A stretch of DNA of 64,000 nucleotides from Fonsecaea monophora (GCF_001642475.1 NW_019173984.1:62001-126000), one strand, 5' to 3'; numbered from the stretch's first letter, positions 34,198-47,349 are shown. Numbers and translations: made by a program. Notes: generated by a model from the sequence alone, not told the origin.

Positions 34198-35002
34198 GCA
34201 GAGCATGCATAGTGAGTGTGTTCTAGGACATCTGTGCGAGAGACGATGGGAACGAGGGGACAAGTTTGGCAAACCCCAGGCAGCAAGGTCCATCCATCCG
34301 CCCTCATCTTCTGCGAGCAAGTCAGTCAGATGGGCATCGTCGAAGCTGTGGACTACACAAGTTCTTCTTGGTTCCAAATTCTCATGTTCGCGTAAAACTG
34401 CAGACTGGCCTGGCTGATAACACTAGAGGTCGCATGCATACATACAAGGCAGTGTTTTTTTTTGTCCAACGCGGTGCTAGACGAGCTGACTATCCAGACT
34501 CGCCTGCCTCGTTTCAAGTAGAAAGTGCAAGCAGCACTCACTTCCTCCAGCAACTGATCGTTCCAACTCCCCCATCGGTCAATAGATCAATCCTCTTGAC
34601 GGCGTCAGTGAACATAATTCCTCAAACGCCAGAGCGCCATCGTTGTTCCCAAAGCGACATTCAGACGCAGGCTTTCCCAATGCACTCATCGGACCTTGAT
34701 CAACAATCCCAAACAAACGAAATAAACCCCAAATTCCTGTACAGGGGACAGTAACCCCTGCTTCGACAAGCTCCGGTATTGTAACATTCGCCAAAGGCAA
34801 CTGGCCGGGTGTTGTGCTGCCCATTTCCTTCTTCAGTCCGAAGAAGAGACTCTGGTGCCACCGGAAAGACCACAGCATAGACCATGATACATCAGATGCC
34901 ATCCATGTCCGACCATATTCTTGCAGATTGACTCATTACGTGGTCGCATGATCGTCGTTATTCCATTCTCCGTGCAAGATACTCATACGAGGATAGTCGT
35001 GA
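34198..35002. other. convergent intergenic region, no gene seen
   Basis: The 0.8-kb 3' flanks of the WBP11-like gene and the NIMA kinase. Nothing else recognised. Confidence 0.55.
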
Positions 35003-37394
35003 CTACCGCATAGCCCGCACGGATTTGACATCTTTCTTCAGGAAAGGACTGGGCATTTCATCCCCGAAGATCTCTGGATCCCAAACCGGAACTGGAGGTA
35101 GGTCCTTTTCGCTTCTCTGGTCCGGGATGGTCCTCACTTTTGTGTTCAAGTGGCCTCCAGCCCGGGCCTGAGCGAGTTCTACCAGCGTTCGCCCTCCTAC
35201 GCCGGTGCCAGTGACAGCATCTCGGCCGCCCCCGAGCTTACTAGGGAGCCGACCGGCCGTCGTTGCTGCTCTCCTAAGGGGACTAGTGCTTCCTTCATCT
35301 GTAATGGCGTGCTCTCGGAGGTCGTTTCGGCTTGGTATCTTGCTCAGACGTCTATTAGGGCTCGTGGGCTTCGCTGTCAATGAACGCAGATCGCCGTCTG
35401 TAGTGTTTCGTGGGATACCTTTAATGGCATTGGCGATGTTGACAGAAGCAATTCCTGCTCTCACTTGTGCTGCCGTGTTGCTGGACGGGAACAGAGTGGG
35501 CTTCGTGATTAACTTCTGCATAGTGGCTGTTGTATTCTGTCTCACCATGGCTGGTCTGTTCTTCAGTGGCAGAGGTGCAGGGTTCTTGAAGGGATCTGTG
35601 TTGACCATATTCCCTTTTGATCTTGTTGGACTGGCCAATTCTGGGAACCCATCGTCATCATCATCTGAATCTTCAGGGGGTTCAATGTTTTCTTCGTCGG
35701 AGGAATACGCCAACTGTGGCTCCCACCGAGCCTTTTGGCGTGCCGCTTCTGCAAAGAGATTTTTCGCACCAACGGCGGTGACTGTCGGGTTGGCAGTTGC
35801 TTGTGCCGCGGCGTTTCGACGGGGAGAGAGCGCCAGGGAAGAGATGGACATGGGCGATGGTTCTGACATCTGGATATCAACAGGAGAGTCGAAGGTGGTC
35901 TTGGACCGAGCAAAAGGCGTTTTCGTCTTTTTGGGCATTGACTTGTTACTCGACGTGGTGGGCGAGCTGATTGAAAGATCCGACAGATCAGTGATATCTG
36001 TGGTCGACGGGAAATCTTCCTCGCCGGCAGTGTTGACCGACGACGAAGGGTTCAGGTTCTCTTTGTCGTCAAAGGATCTCCCTGGAGGGTTTTGAATGTC
36101 TCGCAGTGCTCGAGTTTCCGTTGAGTGCTTCTGTTTAACCAGTAAATGGGCGACACGCTCATCGACCTCTCTGTCGAACCTCTTCCGGAGTCTTTCCAGC
36201 TCCAATTGAACCTGTCGGTCGATTTCAAGTCGTGCTTTGACCTCCCACTCGCGACGAAGCTGGGCATCAATTTCCAGCCTCAAGGCCGCTCTATCTGCTT
36301 CAAGAGCAGAGAGCCTCTCTTCAGCTTGTCTGACCTTGTGGTCTGCAATCTCCTCCCTCGTCTTCAATGCCTTTCCGATGGTGACCATCTCTTGCTGCCT
36401 CCGAGCGAGCCACACATAGGGTACAGTCAACAACGAGCTCGTGTCCGGCCGGTGCGTTGGATTTGTCTTGAGACAATTTGCGATGACGTTGGCGAGGTCT
36501 TTTGAGTAGATGGCTGGAATGGGTTTGACGTCTCCCTTGCGGATGCGCTGCACGAGTTGCAGGTGGGAGTTTGCATTGAACGGCGGCTCTTTGGTGCAAA
36601 GTTCGTACATGATACAACCGAGTGACCAGATGTCTGAATACAAAGTGTATTTCTCGGCAGCACAGATTTCCGGCGACATATAAAAAGGTGTTCCAACATA
36701 AGTCGAGGCGAAATCATGCGACTGCATGATCTTGGAGAGACCAAAGTCGCCGAGCTTGACGGATTGGTCTTCTCCCAGGAATATATTCTCAGGCTTGAGA
36801 TCTCGGTGGAGGATCATTTTTCCCTTGTTGAGAGGCCGGGTGTCGTTCTGTCGAGAGAAGTCACTGCCAGGTTCAGGCGGGTCGACTCCATAATGGCAAC
36901 GGTACAGAGCCGTGACTATCTGGCTGAAAATCCTCCATACAAACTCCTCCTTTGCGTACTCGTTCTTACGCTTGAGTTCCTTGATGACACAGCCCAGATC
37001 GCCGCCGCCACAATATTCCATATACAAGTATAGCTCTTGGGTCTGTCTCAGATGCTCGCGGTGGAAGTATCCGACAATGTTAGGATGGCTGAGGGAGGCA
37101 AGAATCGAGAATTCCGCATGCAGTTGGTCGCGTTCCTTCTGGGACATCTTGAGATAGTTGATCTCTTTGCGGCACAGGATCTGAGGGCAGTTAGACTGAG
37201 GACACTGGGCCGTCAATTGGACGGAAGAGACGTACATGGCCATCTTGTCTTCGACGAACTTTGCGAATGATGCCGAATGCACCACGACCTAACTCTGTTA
37301 TGAGAACCAAGAAGAGACCAGACGGCGGGAGGGAGTCGATACCAATAATCTCCTTGACCTCGTATTTGTCATTATCGGCAAGTTCGAGGGCCAT
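35003..37394 (-). CDS. nimA: G2-specific NIMA-type protein kinase
   Basis: The product has 762 aa from exons 37394-37343, 37294-37236 and 37180-35003 (introns 48 and 55 nt). Splicing gives DKYEVKEIIG-ELGRGAFGIIRKVRR then ILCRKEINYLKMS, the N-lobe of NIMA. Further signatures are K42, HRDLKPEN (HRD about 162-164), DFG (182-184), and GTPFYMSPE in the activation loop. A long coiled coil (about 300-395; LRLEIDAQLRREWEVKARLEIDRQ) follows, as in NIMA/NEK2, then a Ser/Pro-rich, partly PEST-like tail of about 360 residues. NIMA drives mitotic entry in Aspergillus and is removed in late mitosis. A GRGAFG glycine loop is intact. Identity as the single NIMA orthologue is likely, since the mid-kinase insertion (VDPPEPGSDF) is also characteristic. 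Confidence 0.93.
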
Positions 37395-38964
37395 TGCGAC
37401 TACCTTGAAGAAAGATTCGACGGGCAGGTACAATCGATGACGACTTGTCTAGTTATGGCACGAGACATTCCCCATGCATAAGAGTCACAAGATCGGACAG
37501 AAGAGCAACAGTGCTCTGTTCCGCAAAAGGCGTAATAAATGGTAGGGACCGAGTGTCTGAACAAACAAGTGGAAGAGTGTGCGAGTGTATGAGAGCGTGA
37601 ATCTGAGTGGTGAAAGTGTTGTATGCGAAACAGAAATCAATGCTCGATATTTACTGGCGCGTTGCGGGGCAACAAGCGACGATGTCATTCCCGACTTTTC
37701 ACCATCCCACAACACAAACATGCGCCTCTTCGATAATAATGCCACTCGCCACATAGATGTCCTCCAAAATCTGGAGAAGCTTTAGGACAAGTACCAAGGA
37801 TAACAGATTAACGCATCTCATAGGGACCGGCATCCTCGAGAAGTCGTCACTCACACGATCCTGTACCTGGGGCGCAATGGTCACGTGCCGAGACTCCTTC
37901 CCTCCAGCCCAAGATTCCTCTACCATACTTGAACTGTACGGGCGGCGACGAGGTTTCTCTCTCACAATGGCCAAATCTGTCCGGATGGACTGTCAATTCC
38001 TACGACGAGCCCCCCTACCTTTGGAGTGTGGAAACTGCCACCCATGGAGCCAGTCAAGGACAGCATTTGGGACTTGCATCGTGCATGCAATCACTGTCCA
38101 GACAGGTAGGCTCTTGACTTGGGAACAAAGTCTGCAGGTATCGCAAAACCGGTTTGGCAAGCCGCCCTTCAAGACACCAAGATCAGCGACAGTGATGTTC
38201 ACAGCAAGCATTTTTGGCCTGCCAGATGGGGGGTGAGCAACACCATCACGCCATCACACAGCTCAGCCTCGAGTCAGTGACGCAGATTCTGTTCAACATC
38301 ATCTTTCCTCCGATTTTATGTGCCCTGAAAGGAAATCTAGAAAGAGAACCAAGAGATTGGGATTAGTGCAACACCTTGTGAGGGTGGTGTCGTCAATTTG
38401 TCCATCTGCACAACAGGCAAACAGAGATTCAAACCTTGGGAAACCATGCAGCAAGAGATGAGCGAAACTGAATGGGGCTTGCTATTGACCGCTCGAAAGA
38501 AACAACGACTTGTCACTCTCACATCACCGCTCGACACGCAGAAACAAAAGGGTACTCACCTGAGCAGCAATACTAATGCATAGATGCCCATGGAATGTGC
38601 GACGATCTAACAAAGAGTCTCGTATGATAGTTGAAATAACAATCAAATCGAGTCCCGATTCGAGGTCATTTCCCGCTGATCATCGATGACCCGACGTCAA
38701 GTCACGAGGCTCTTTGATCAACGTGCGTGAAGATCCCATCATCGATCAGGAAGGCCAAATAGTCGCTACGAGGTTGGTCGGTGTGAAAGCCCCGCCTGCT
38801 GCCTCTCTCCCGAGTCTGATCAACATGGCAAGCTACTCGTATTTCCATGGGCGGCTCCAGTGACGACGCGAGTGCCATTTGATGATCATCGCGCAGCCCA
38901 CACTCAGCCTGCGTAGGAGCGTGCCCAGACCTGTGACCTGCTTCCGTCGTAGCTCATACGGTAC

Positions 38965-38974
38965 CGAGTACTCG
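38965..38974. repeat. CGAGTACTCG palindrome
   Basis: A GTACCGAGTACTCG core in the gene-free stretch; the same 10-mer is at 21062-21071 and 39947-39956. Confidence 0.7.
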
Positions 38975-39946
38975 TAGTCCTCGTGATAACTGTGCTTGTA
39001 ACAGTTGTGGTCAGATCTTCACGTTGATCATTGACGACAGGGCAGGTAGTGCATGTATTATTCCCCCTTTTTCTTTCCCACCCGCATGCCACAAGTCTGG
39101 ATCCTGGAGCATCCGGGACACGTCTTGTAACGTGCAAGGGACGGTGCGAACGCTGCGGCGGCTCAAACTCTACCTCGTACAGGTAGAGAAAGGAGGTAGT
39201 CCTCGCCTCCATCATTGGACGGCTTGGTGGGAAGCATCACGATTGCTGCAAATCACCCAAGACAGCAAACCAGCCTTGGTGGACGAACATGAGCTCTCGC
39301 GCGGCTGCTGGCGCCACCAGTCAGCCAGCCACAGAAGGCCTCCGAAAAGGATGCGAAATTTCTTCTCGGCTTTGGCTGCACGCTTCTAGGAAACTTTGTA
39401 CGTCAAACGAGTCCCGAGACGGTCAAGGTTGAGGGGAAAATCCTGCATCAGTCGACCGAGGGAGGTCCACACCTGTAACTGTCCCTCCGCCCATCCCACG
39501 GTTATTCTTGCCAGACTGTTGACTCCCGAAGTGTGTCTTTTCGGGGACCCGGGGATCTCGGGGTTCGACCATGAGCCTCGAGAGCCCCAGTGGCTGCACT
39601 AACCGAACTTGTTGAGGGGGGATTTCGTGAGACTGCCAGGGTGCGCAATTCTGAGGTCTGGGCACGCTTGCTAGTCGCTAGCCGATGAGAGTGGACACCG
39701 TTTTAGCCATGTAAGCCTGGAAGGAATCGGACCAGGTGAGCCTGGAATTGCTCTGCAGGTGATCGAAATGAGCATTGGGGGTGACAAGCCTGCGCTCACT
39801 CGGAAACGCCTTGTTTCAGTGCTTGGATCCCCTCGCATCATCCCAGATGGTCCGTGCAGACGTGTCAACAAGTTTGACATAAAGAATTGTGTAGCGAATA
39901 CAACAATATACTAGCCTTCTACCGCAGATCAGCAGCGTGATTGTAC

Positions 39947-39956
39947 CGAGTACTCG
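39947..39956. repeat. CGAGTACTCG palindrome
   Basis: Flanked as TGTACCGAGTACTCGCC; the left flank GTACC is shared with the copy at 38965. Confidence 0.7.
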
Positions 39957-42900
39957 CCAAGGGGAAACAGGCGGCTCTGTCAAGGACAATACCAGCACTG
40001 GCACCTCTGGATGTTAATCAAACTTACTGAGTCCCAGCAGAGGGGGAGACACGATCCCAAAAGGCTTCGAACAGGGTTAAGAGGTGGATAGCAGAAAGTA
40101 GTCCCGTCTCGTCGAAGGATGGCGTGCTCAGATTTCTAGGCTCGGAGGGGGAGGCTGACTTCGAGGATGATCAGGGGAGCTTCTTCTCCCAGCGAGTGGA
40201 ACCAACAGCGCAACCGTGCCAGGGATGGCTGCCACGTGGAAATGTGAGCGGGGAATCAATCCGGCTGGCTTGAACGGCCTCGTCCATCAAGTCTTAGCCT
40301 GGTGACGGCGTGTCCAGTAGGATAGCTTAGGAAGCTAGCGTCCTGAAAGCGCCCGATGACAGGAATTGGCTGCTATTCGTGACCTTTCATTCGAGTAAAG
40401 GGAAAGGAGAGACGATGGACAAGGGAATAGCGTGATGAGCAGCCGAATACGAGGTTTGTTGGTAGAAGGGTGCATCCGAAGCCGTGCACTATTCGTATCT
40501 CTCTGCCTTGCCTTGCTTGCCTGGAAAGTCGAAAAGGATTCAGGCTGCCTGCTGGAGAAACCAAGACCATCCTATCCTAGTAGAGACGCCCCGGGGTTGG
40601 ATAATGAGCGAGCCCCACGACCATGGCGATCTGAGACCGACATGGACAGGCTTCGTTCGCGCTTGGTCTCCGAAGGATCTTCCTGGTAATTCATACTTTG
40701 ACTCAAGGTGCATCATGGTCAGCCTGAGATTTCCCAAACTCGCCCTCGATCTGGACATGGAAAGGATTGCTAAATGATTAGCCCACACGACTTCGGCTTC
40801 TCCTGACGCCAGCGCTTGTCGGAGCTCCACGACGCGCGGAACATTCTCGCTTCTAGAAGCCGGGTTTCAGACAGGCCTGAAATGGGGCGTCGTTAGATAA
40901 ACAGTCGAGAAGGTCTCAGGTCCAGTATGAATTTCCGTGCCGAGCCTTCATCATCCCCAACAGCACCAATCTTGTGCCCAGTATGTACTTGGAACGGCTG
41001 CCAAAGATGTCCCCAGAAGAGCTTGAAATGGGCACCTCGAGGGATGCAAGGCATACTCGTTCACAGTTTCCCTAAGGGGCGCAAAGCATCCTCGCAGAAC
41101 ATCAACGCTCATGGTTTTCTCGCTTGAATTATAGATATGCGTGTAGTTGAGCATGTATGTTAGGAATTTATCTCTGGACATGGTGTTCCTTGCACATTGT
41201 TTTGAATCACCGTTTAGTTGCGCGCCTACAAGTTAGCGCCTCTCGTATTGAGAGCTTCTTCGGGGTTTCTGGGCAACTGTTTCTGGGGATCTCGCGGTCC
41301 TTACCTAGTCTTGCTTAGATCGGCTGACACCCACTTGCTGTCGAGTCAGTCTGAGTAGCCGGACTGTCGATCACAGGGATGAGAGGAAAACATTCATCCT
41401 GACGATTTTTGGACAGAAGAAGCAACAGGACACAACAATAATGATCCACAGGGCCTGATCTCAGATCCATACTGCGTGGAGCGGACACGGAATGGATGAT
41501 CTTCGGAACAATCAAGTACTCTGACTGTGACCCAAGGCTCTCCTCACCCAGTTCCTTTTCCTTTATCTAAAGTCAATTCTGACGTTCTCAGCTATGCGCA
41601 CCATCCATATCGATGCCCAGAAGTCACTTGGGTGCCTAGGATTGTAGGTACGAGGTACACTGTCTAAGACAATGCACGAGGCCGTAAAGGATTTCAGGGA
41701 TCGGCCCCCCCAGGCGGAGGGATTTCAGGAAGATGATCCCAGGATCGTCTGCATAGCGCTTGTTAGCCTGTATCATGTTTGTTTTGGGGAAAGCCTGAAG
41801 CAAAAGAGGTGCACGAGTACCTATGTACAAGACGACCATGTTACACGAGCCTTAGTAGCCACGTGGTCCTGGTAACAATTGTTGGGGGGAAAGAAAGAAA
41901 AGAACAGTCCAAAAGGGCCAACAAACCTGACCTACCCAGATCCATGCACGTAGCCTTCGCCTAAAAGGGGGGCTTTGTTGACCGCTTGACCATTTGTTTC
42001 CTGTCTTCAAGTCTTGAGGCGTTGATTGTAACATGCTGAAAGGAGACAAGTCATTGCCTACACAGTTCCTACCGTAGTCACTGACCTTGGGCGTTTCTTT
42101 TTTTTTCCTTTTTTTTTTGGTATCAGCACCACTGGGACAATTGTACAGAACAATCTAGACCCCAAGATGCCCAACAGCAGGCTACCAAGATAGAAGAGGT
42201 AGCAGGGTGTAGGGGCTGACAAAGCCTCCTGCAGACCTTGTTCTTCTGTGCAACATGCCTCGTAAAACCCGATGATTCTTGTTGCACCTCCCTTTCGAAA
42301 TCGGGGTAAGATGGTGCGCTCTGGGATATGCATGCAGTCACAATTGCATGGGGCTGCAGCATAGTGCAGGCGGTAGGGTTGATTTGGACATCTCGCGTAG
42401 CTTTCCCACGTTACACGGCGATTTCTGTTTCCGATAGACATCGTTGGACAACCAACACAAACCTCAAACCGCCGGTGACGAGGCGGACCACAGAGCATGT
42501 TCCCTTTTCATCTCGCGTTAGCACCGTGGTCCGCACAGGGCAGGCTAATGGAACCATGCACCGCACGCGATCGCAGATTTCAATCACATTGCGTGGTGGA
42601 GCTGCTGACAGGGAGAGAGACAGACAAGGACAGGGAGTAGTCAATTCCGTGTGCGCGATGCTAGGCGTCTGTATGAGGAAGGTCACCACTCGGAAGCTGC
42701 ATGGGAAATGATGAGGATGTCACTGATGATGATCAAACGGCTCCATGGGCCCATGTGCAACACGATCGACACCGCGTGGCTGACGAGGGCCAGGATTGTG
42801 ACGATAACTAGAAGTTTTGATTGGGTGACCTCCCGAATGACGCCGCTGCTTCGGAACCAACAGGGGGGGGCATCTGCCCACTTATATTCGCCAAGTAAAG

Positions 42901-43880
42901 TGGACATGGGGGGATGGCCAGGAGAGATCAAAGATGCAGCTCTCGCACAAAAGCAGGGCAAGCAGCATGTCCCGGGTATTGGTTGCTCCGCGTTTGTTGC
43001 TCTTGTTGGGCAACCATATAGCTTGGGGACCATAGCCCTCAGATGCCGCATTGCGTGAGAGTTATGACATTCGGTGTCAATCCTGAGAACAAATACTAGG
43101 GATGTTTTGCTGGAGGTCGAGTCTCTTTCTGTCATGGCGCAGATCTGTCCAGTTGGCAACGCGACGCAGGGATACCAGGGCAAGCTCTTAGTGTGTGTAG
43201 AGACACCATCCGTTTCTTCATTGGCAGTGCAGGACCAGGTCATCAATAAGCGAGACTGTCCAAGGCGAGCACGGGTGAGCCACTAGAGTGACTTGATGTG
43301 CATAATCTCCGATTGAAGCTCATTGGACTGGGCGATGAGGACTCTTTAAGCGAATACCTAGGGGCTTGATGTTGTATGCTTTCCACATGGTCCACGTTGA
43401 CAATCCCAGCTCTTTAGCATTTTCATTCATCTCTTCTCCAGTCGTCACGAGCCCAACGGCGACTGGGGTGCCTTACGATTTTAGTACAGGAGGTGGGAAG
43501 GCAGGAAGTGTGTGGAGTATTCATGAAAGTTTTTTTGTCTTTCGGTAAATACTGGTACTTGTATGAGGTATTCGGAGGGTCGATCGTGTAACCTGGTGTA
43601 CGGAGTCCAAGTTGTCTGTGCGTACAAGGTAGTTCTGTAAAAGGAAACACTCCTGCAAGGTAATGCGTGCGAGAGAACAATGATTGGTGTTGGCTTGTAC
43701 TGTATGCTAAGGGGGGACAGATGGTCGGGGTTACCTCTGGCTAACAAAGTCCCGCGTGGCCCTCGTGGCCTTTGCTGCATGGTTTCATAGTTGCCACTTT
43801 CTCATTTCCCATAACAGGAGCGGGCGTCAGAGAAAGATGGTGACGGTTCGGTTCGATCAGGGCAGCCTTGCAAGCAGCTG

Positions 43881-43890
43881 TACGGAGTAC
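43881..43890. repeat. TACGGAGTAC motif
   Basis: Read as TACGGAGTACTCG, a variant of the CGAGTACTCG palindrome family; a second copy of the decamer is at 44428-44437. Confidence 0.65.
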
Positions 43891-44427
43891 TCGACTCATG
43901 TCGCAACCCTGCGAGCAATGTGGCAGACAGGGTTCACCCAAGGGTGCACGAGGCAACCGTTATCTAATCGCATCGAGGTAACACAAGACCAAAGAGGCTT
44001 CGTCGCCCCTTGGCAGGCTTAGGTGCCAGGGCTTAGCCTAGCTCAGGCTAGCCTGGGCCTCTGAGGGCCTTCCAACGCGCATGCCCATGCTCAAGCCCTT
44101 GGCCATCAACCACCAGGCAGGAAGCCCTCCCTGGTCCCTGGAAAAGGCACCTCCACTCGTTAGCTCGAGACTAAAGGTTTGCCGCTTGATCGTCTGATCG
44201 ATTTTGATCGTGGTTCGGCACCCACCATCCCCCAAGGGGCCTCAGCCTGGGGCGTTGGAACCCGTGAACCCGGGAGATCTCTGGAAGCAGTTGGTTTCCA
44301 GGTTTGTTGTCCTCCTGTGTCCACTGCCGAGAACCTCGAGCCGTTCAAGGAAAGCCCAACATGACCCTAAAAGTCAGCCCTCCGTTTTCCTGTTGGGCAG
44401 CCCTCCTCGCTTAACGAACAAACAAGA

Positions 44428-44437
44428 TACGGAGTAC
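44428..44437. repeat. TACGGAGTAC motif
   Basis: Second exact copy of the decamer, 547 nt from the one at 43881, in the same gene-free stretch. Confidence 0.65.
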
Positions 44438-46185
44438 ATTTGCCGCATTGGCGACAGTCATTGGCCCTTCCTGTCCCAGCACAACAATCACTTACAGGAC
44501 AATGGTCTCTATACATTGCACAACTGATAATTGTGGATGAGATCCAACACGCTTTCTCAGCGATGGGTCTTTGGGAAGTTTGCTAAAGAAAGCCACCCTT
44601 CGCGCCTTCCCACTCTTTCTTCCCCCTCTTCTGATTCCTTCGGCGCCGTTCCGAATTGGCCTCGAATGCTGCCTCATCAGGTTCCCTCCCCCCCTCCCCC
44701 CTCCCCAAAATAAATGCCTGCGCCAGCGTATTACATTCACAACCCCGGCATCGTTGATCATCCCCCGGGCAGTTGCACAAGTCGGTTGCTTTGGTGAAGT
44801 CGATTCACGCCTTGCCGTTTTTCCCTTTGGATCGAGCCTCTCTCGACTCGTACAGTACCACCATACCCAACCCGAACCAGAACCTCTTGTTTCCCCCAAA
44901 TCCACTGCCGAGAACTGTACGTATGCCTCTTCCTCAAGAGACTGAGCTGACTCTTCTCGCTAGTCACTCTCCTTCCCTTGCAGGACTGTCCTTTTTCACC
45001 CTTAGCTCACCAAGCCGGCCTCCCCCAGGTGCGCCAGTGACGCCACCTCAGCCGTTCTTGGGCCAGGTTGGGCCTTTTTCGGGAGTTTACCACGCACGCA
45101 CCACCCACACGAGGAGGCCCAGCAACCCACAGCCATACAGGTGACGGCCATCGTCCTCCATGCGCCCTCCGAGTCCGGAAACGGTCAGCAGTCGCCATGG
45201 TATGACGGGGACCTGGTCTTGACGGGCCCAAATTACCCACTCCCCAGGCCTGTCGCCGCTCATCCATCCCACCCCTACACCTACCGTGGCTTTAAACTTA
45301 CTTCTCGCCCACTTTTGATCTTCACCCAAGCCCGCACATCGCACGCCTTCGAGTTACCAAACCAGGCACCGGTGCTAGGTGGGCACTGGACAAGATATCC
45401 CTTCAGGCCACGGCCTTAGACCAGTGGAGTGGGATAGCCCGTGGCCAGCCGACCCTCCCAATCACTCTCTCTGGAACCACCGAACGAAAAATACAATCAA
45501 GCCCACCCTCCCCCCGAGTCCTTGTTCTCGACGATCTTCACCTCTCGTACCCCTCGGCTCCGGAAGCGCCCTCCTCCTCGTTATTTGTGGCCCTCTCTCC
45601 AAGAGCTGCCCATTCTCTCTGGCTCTGTCGCTTGCCCTAGCATCCCTTTCTACAACACAAGCGAGCCGTTCGTCGATTTGTGTGAAGAACGATCCAGTCC
45701 TCTGAGAAAAACCACCTGGGCTGTTTGCTTCAGCTCCCACTGCAACGTCACCACCCTGGATTCCCACCAACCGATTCCCGATCCTTCACCATCCAATATC
45801 TCTCTTCCTCCGTCTCTTGTAACCATCCCCGCCAGTAGACACATTTATCTCTGCTCTCACCATAGTCCCCTCCTTCCAGTACCAGACAGGCGAGGATTTG
45901 TAGATCCCAATCCTATCTCGATCTTCTGTGGACGAAGGCCCCCCCGTTCCCACCACCCTTTCGACTCTTTGATCCGAGCAGGGCAAAGCCTACACAGACT
46001 TCGCTTCTTCCCTGTCATTCAGTTCTTCTTCCAGAAAGTCTGAAAGAGTAGCCGTGGATCGTTGTTGTCGTCCACCAGTGTCACAGGCCCTGCCGGCATT
46101 GCACACTTTTCTCAACGAGTCGGACTGGGGATTTCAACCACAACAAGTTTGCCATAGGCAATTTTGTCAACATCTTGCCGGTGCT

Positions 46186-47217
46186 ATGGCATTGGCATTA
46201 CTTCCACCTTACCACTCGAACTACCCTCTACAACATCCTCTACCCTCGCCAACAGTACTGCTGGCTTCAGCGGCAATGGAGCAGGCCAATAAGTTCAGGC
46301 CATCGCTACCTTCAATTTCCAGTCTCATCGAGGCAGTTACGGAGCAGTCTGAAAAAGGTAGGCGATGTCATCGTCTGATCGCACCCCGTAATGGAAGAGT
46401 CATGCTCTAACTGCCACCAGGAAACACATCTTCTCCAACATTCGGGGCTCCGCGAAGGATATCTGGAGGTTCACATGGACAGGGAATCAGCCCGGAAAGA
46501 CCACAACTATCAGGAAGCCCCCGAAGTCTTCCCCCACCGACACCAGAATTACCGCCGCCGTCGAGATTCGACTTGCCCCGACCCTCTCCCATCAACACTT
46601 CGCCGAGCTCGGGCCCCAACCGAAGCAGTTATCATCAAAGCACGAATCCTGAGTTGTACGCTCAACGGCCATCAGCTTGTCCCCCGGTGACGGAAGCAGC
46701 CACGACATATCCTTCGTCAACTGACTCGAGAGCATGGCCACCTTCGCATCTTCCAAGGCTTGCCGCGGACGCTGTGCAGTCAGACCAGCCGCCCAAAGCT
46801 CTAGCAGTGCCTTCAATCGAGGCACGTCCAGCAGAGGTACCAGCATACAATGGACTTTCTCAGCAACGGCCTCTGCCTACAGATTTCCCGGGCCCCATTC
46901 CTAACATTGGGGTGGCAACCATCGACCATACAGCGGGGCCACCGTGGCAGCTTCCTCAGTACTATCCCCCCGTCCACAACTCATACCCTCACAGCCACGA
47001 GCGCTACATATGCCCGACTTGCCACAAACCCTTCTCCAGGCCGAGTTCATTAAAGATTCACACTTACTCGCATACGGGAGAGAAACCTTATAGGTGCAAG
47101 TACGAGGGCTGTGGGAAATATTTCAGTGTCAGAAGTAACATGAAACGACACGAAAAGGGATGTCATGGGGGTGAAACAGCTGCAGCGCGAGGTTCCTTTC
47201 CCCGAACGAGCTACTGA
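46186..47217 (+). CDS. two-finger C2H2 zinc-finger transcription factor
   Basis: The product has 322 aa from exons 46186-46357 and 46421-47217; the 63-nt intron has donor GTAGGC, branch CTAAC and acceptor CCACCAG. Two classical C2H2 fingers lie near the C-terminus: finger 1 from Cys255 to His275 (CPTCHKPFSRPSSLKIHTYSH) and finger 2 from Cys283 to His306 (CKYEGCGKYFSVRSNMKRH), joined by TGEKPYR. The finger type RPSSLxxHxYSHTGEKP with a GCGKxFSVRSN second finger recalls fungal regulators such as MtfA, but I would not name it. The N-terminal 240 residues are Pro/Ser-rich with LPSISSLIEAV near residue 40, a common fungal TF N-motif. The start ATG at 46186 (MALALLPPYHSN) is the first in frame with a good family-like N-terminus. 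AATAAA occurs at 47344-47349. Confidence 0.8.
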
Positions 47218-47343
47218 ACCTCACCCTACTAGCAATTTTGCCTTGTCATCTATCTTTCAACCCAGAAGAAAGTCCACCCTTACGACAGACCAGCGCGCTC
47301 GTCTTAGCTTCTCCTGCATCCGCGGAATTTTTCTGTGGGAGGC

Positions 47344-47349
47344 AATAAA
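47344..47349 (+). terminator. AATAAA polyadenylation-like signal
   Basis: Lies 127 nt after the C2H2 gene stop codon, a usual spacing for a fungal 3' end. Confidence 0.4.

Larger units (their letters stand above)
37395..46185. other. 8.8-kb gene-free stretch upstream of the C2H2 gene
   Basis: I can recognise no gene here. The longest ORFs (for example 37757-38236 plus, 42683-43246 minus, 45441-46043 plus) resemble no family and have no supportable exon partners. Four or more copies of the CGAGTACTCG/TACGGAGTAC motif occur (38965, 39947, 43881, 44428). The sequence from about 44.6 kb to 46.0 kb is strongly pyrimidine-rich and includes possible 5'-leader splice sites (GTACGT near 44917, CGCTAG near 44963), so a long 5' leader or regulatory region of the downstream transcription factor is plausible. 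It does not look AT-rich or obviously RIP-degraded. Confidence 0.5.

Noticed and set aside
35205..36095. 296-codon open frame on the plus strand
   Set aside because: It is antisense to the NIMA coding sequence and its residues are the low-complexity mirror of that gene; no family resemblance.
37757..38236. 159-codon ATG frame
   Set aside because: No homology features and no coding-like amino acid pattern; not enough to call a gene.
39555..39580. tRNA B-box-like GGGTTCGACC near 39562
   Set aside because: No matching A box or cloverleaf arms in the expected upstream distance; a similar GGGTTCGACT near 20238 fails for the same reason.
42683..43246. 187-codon frame on the minus strand in the gene-free stretch
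   Set aside because: No recognisable domain, odd composition and no partner exons; length is within chance for this window.
45441..46043. 200-codon frame on the plus strand upstream of the C2H2 gene
   Set aside because: It is a by-product of a pyrimidine-rich leader; overlapping frames are also open, and it has no family character.
37395..46185. RIP-degraded transposon remnant
   Set aside because: The stretch is not AT-rich and shows no terminal repeats, long direct repeats or reverse transcriptase/transposase motifs.
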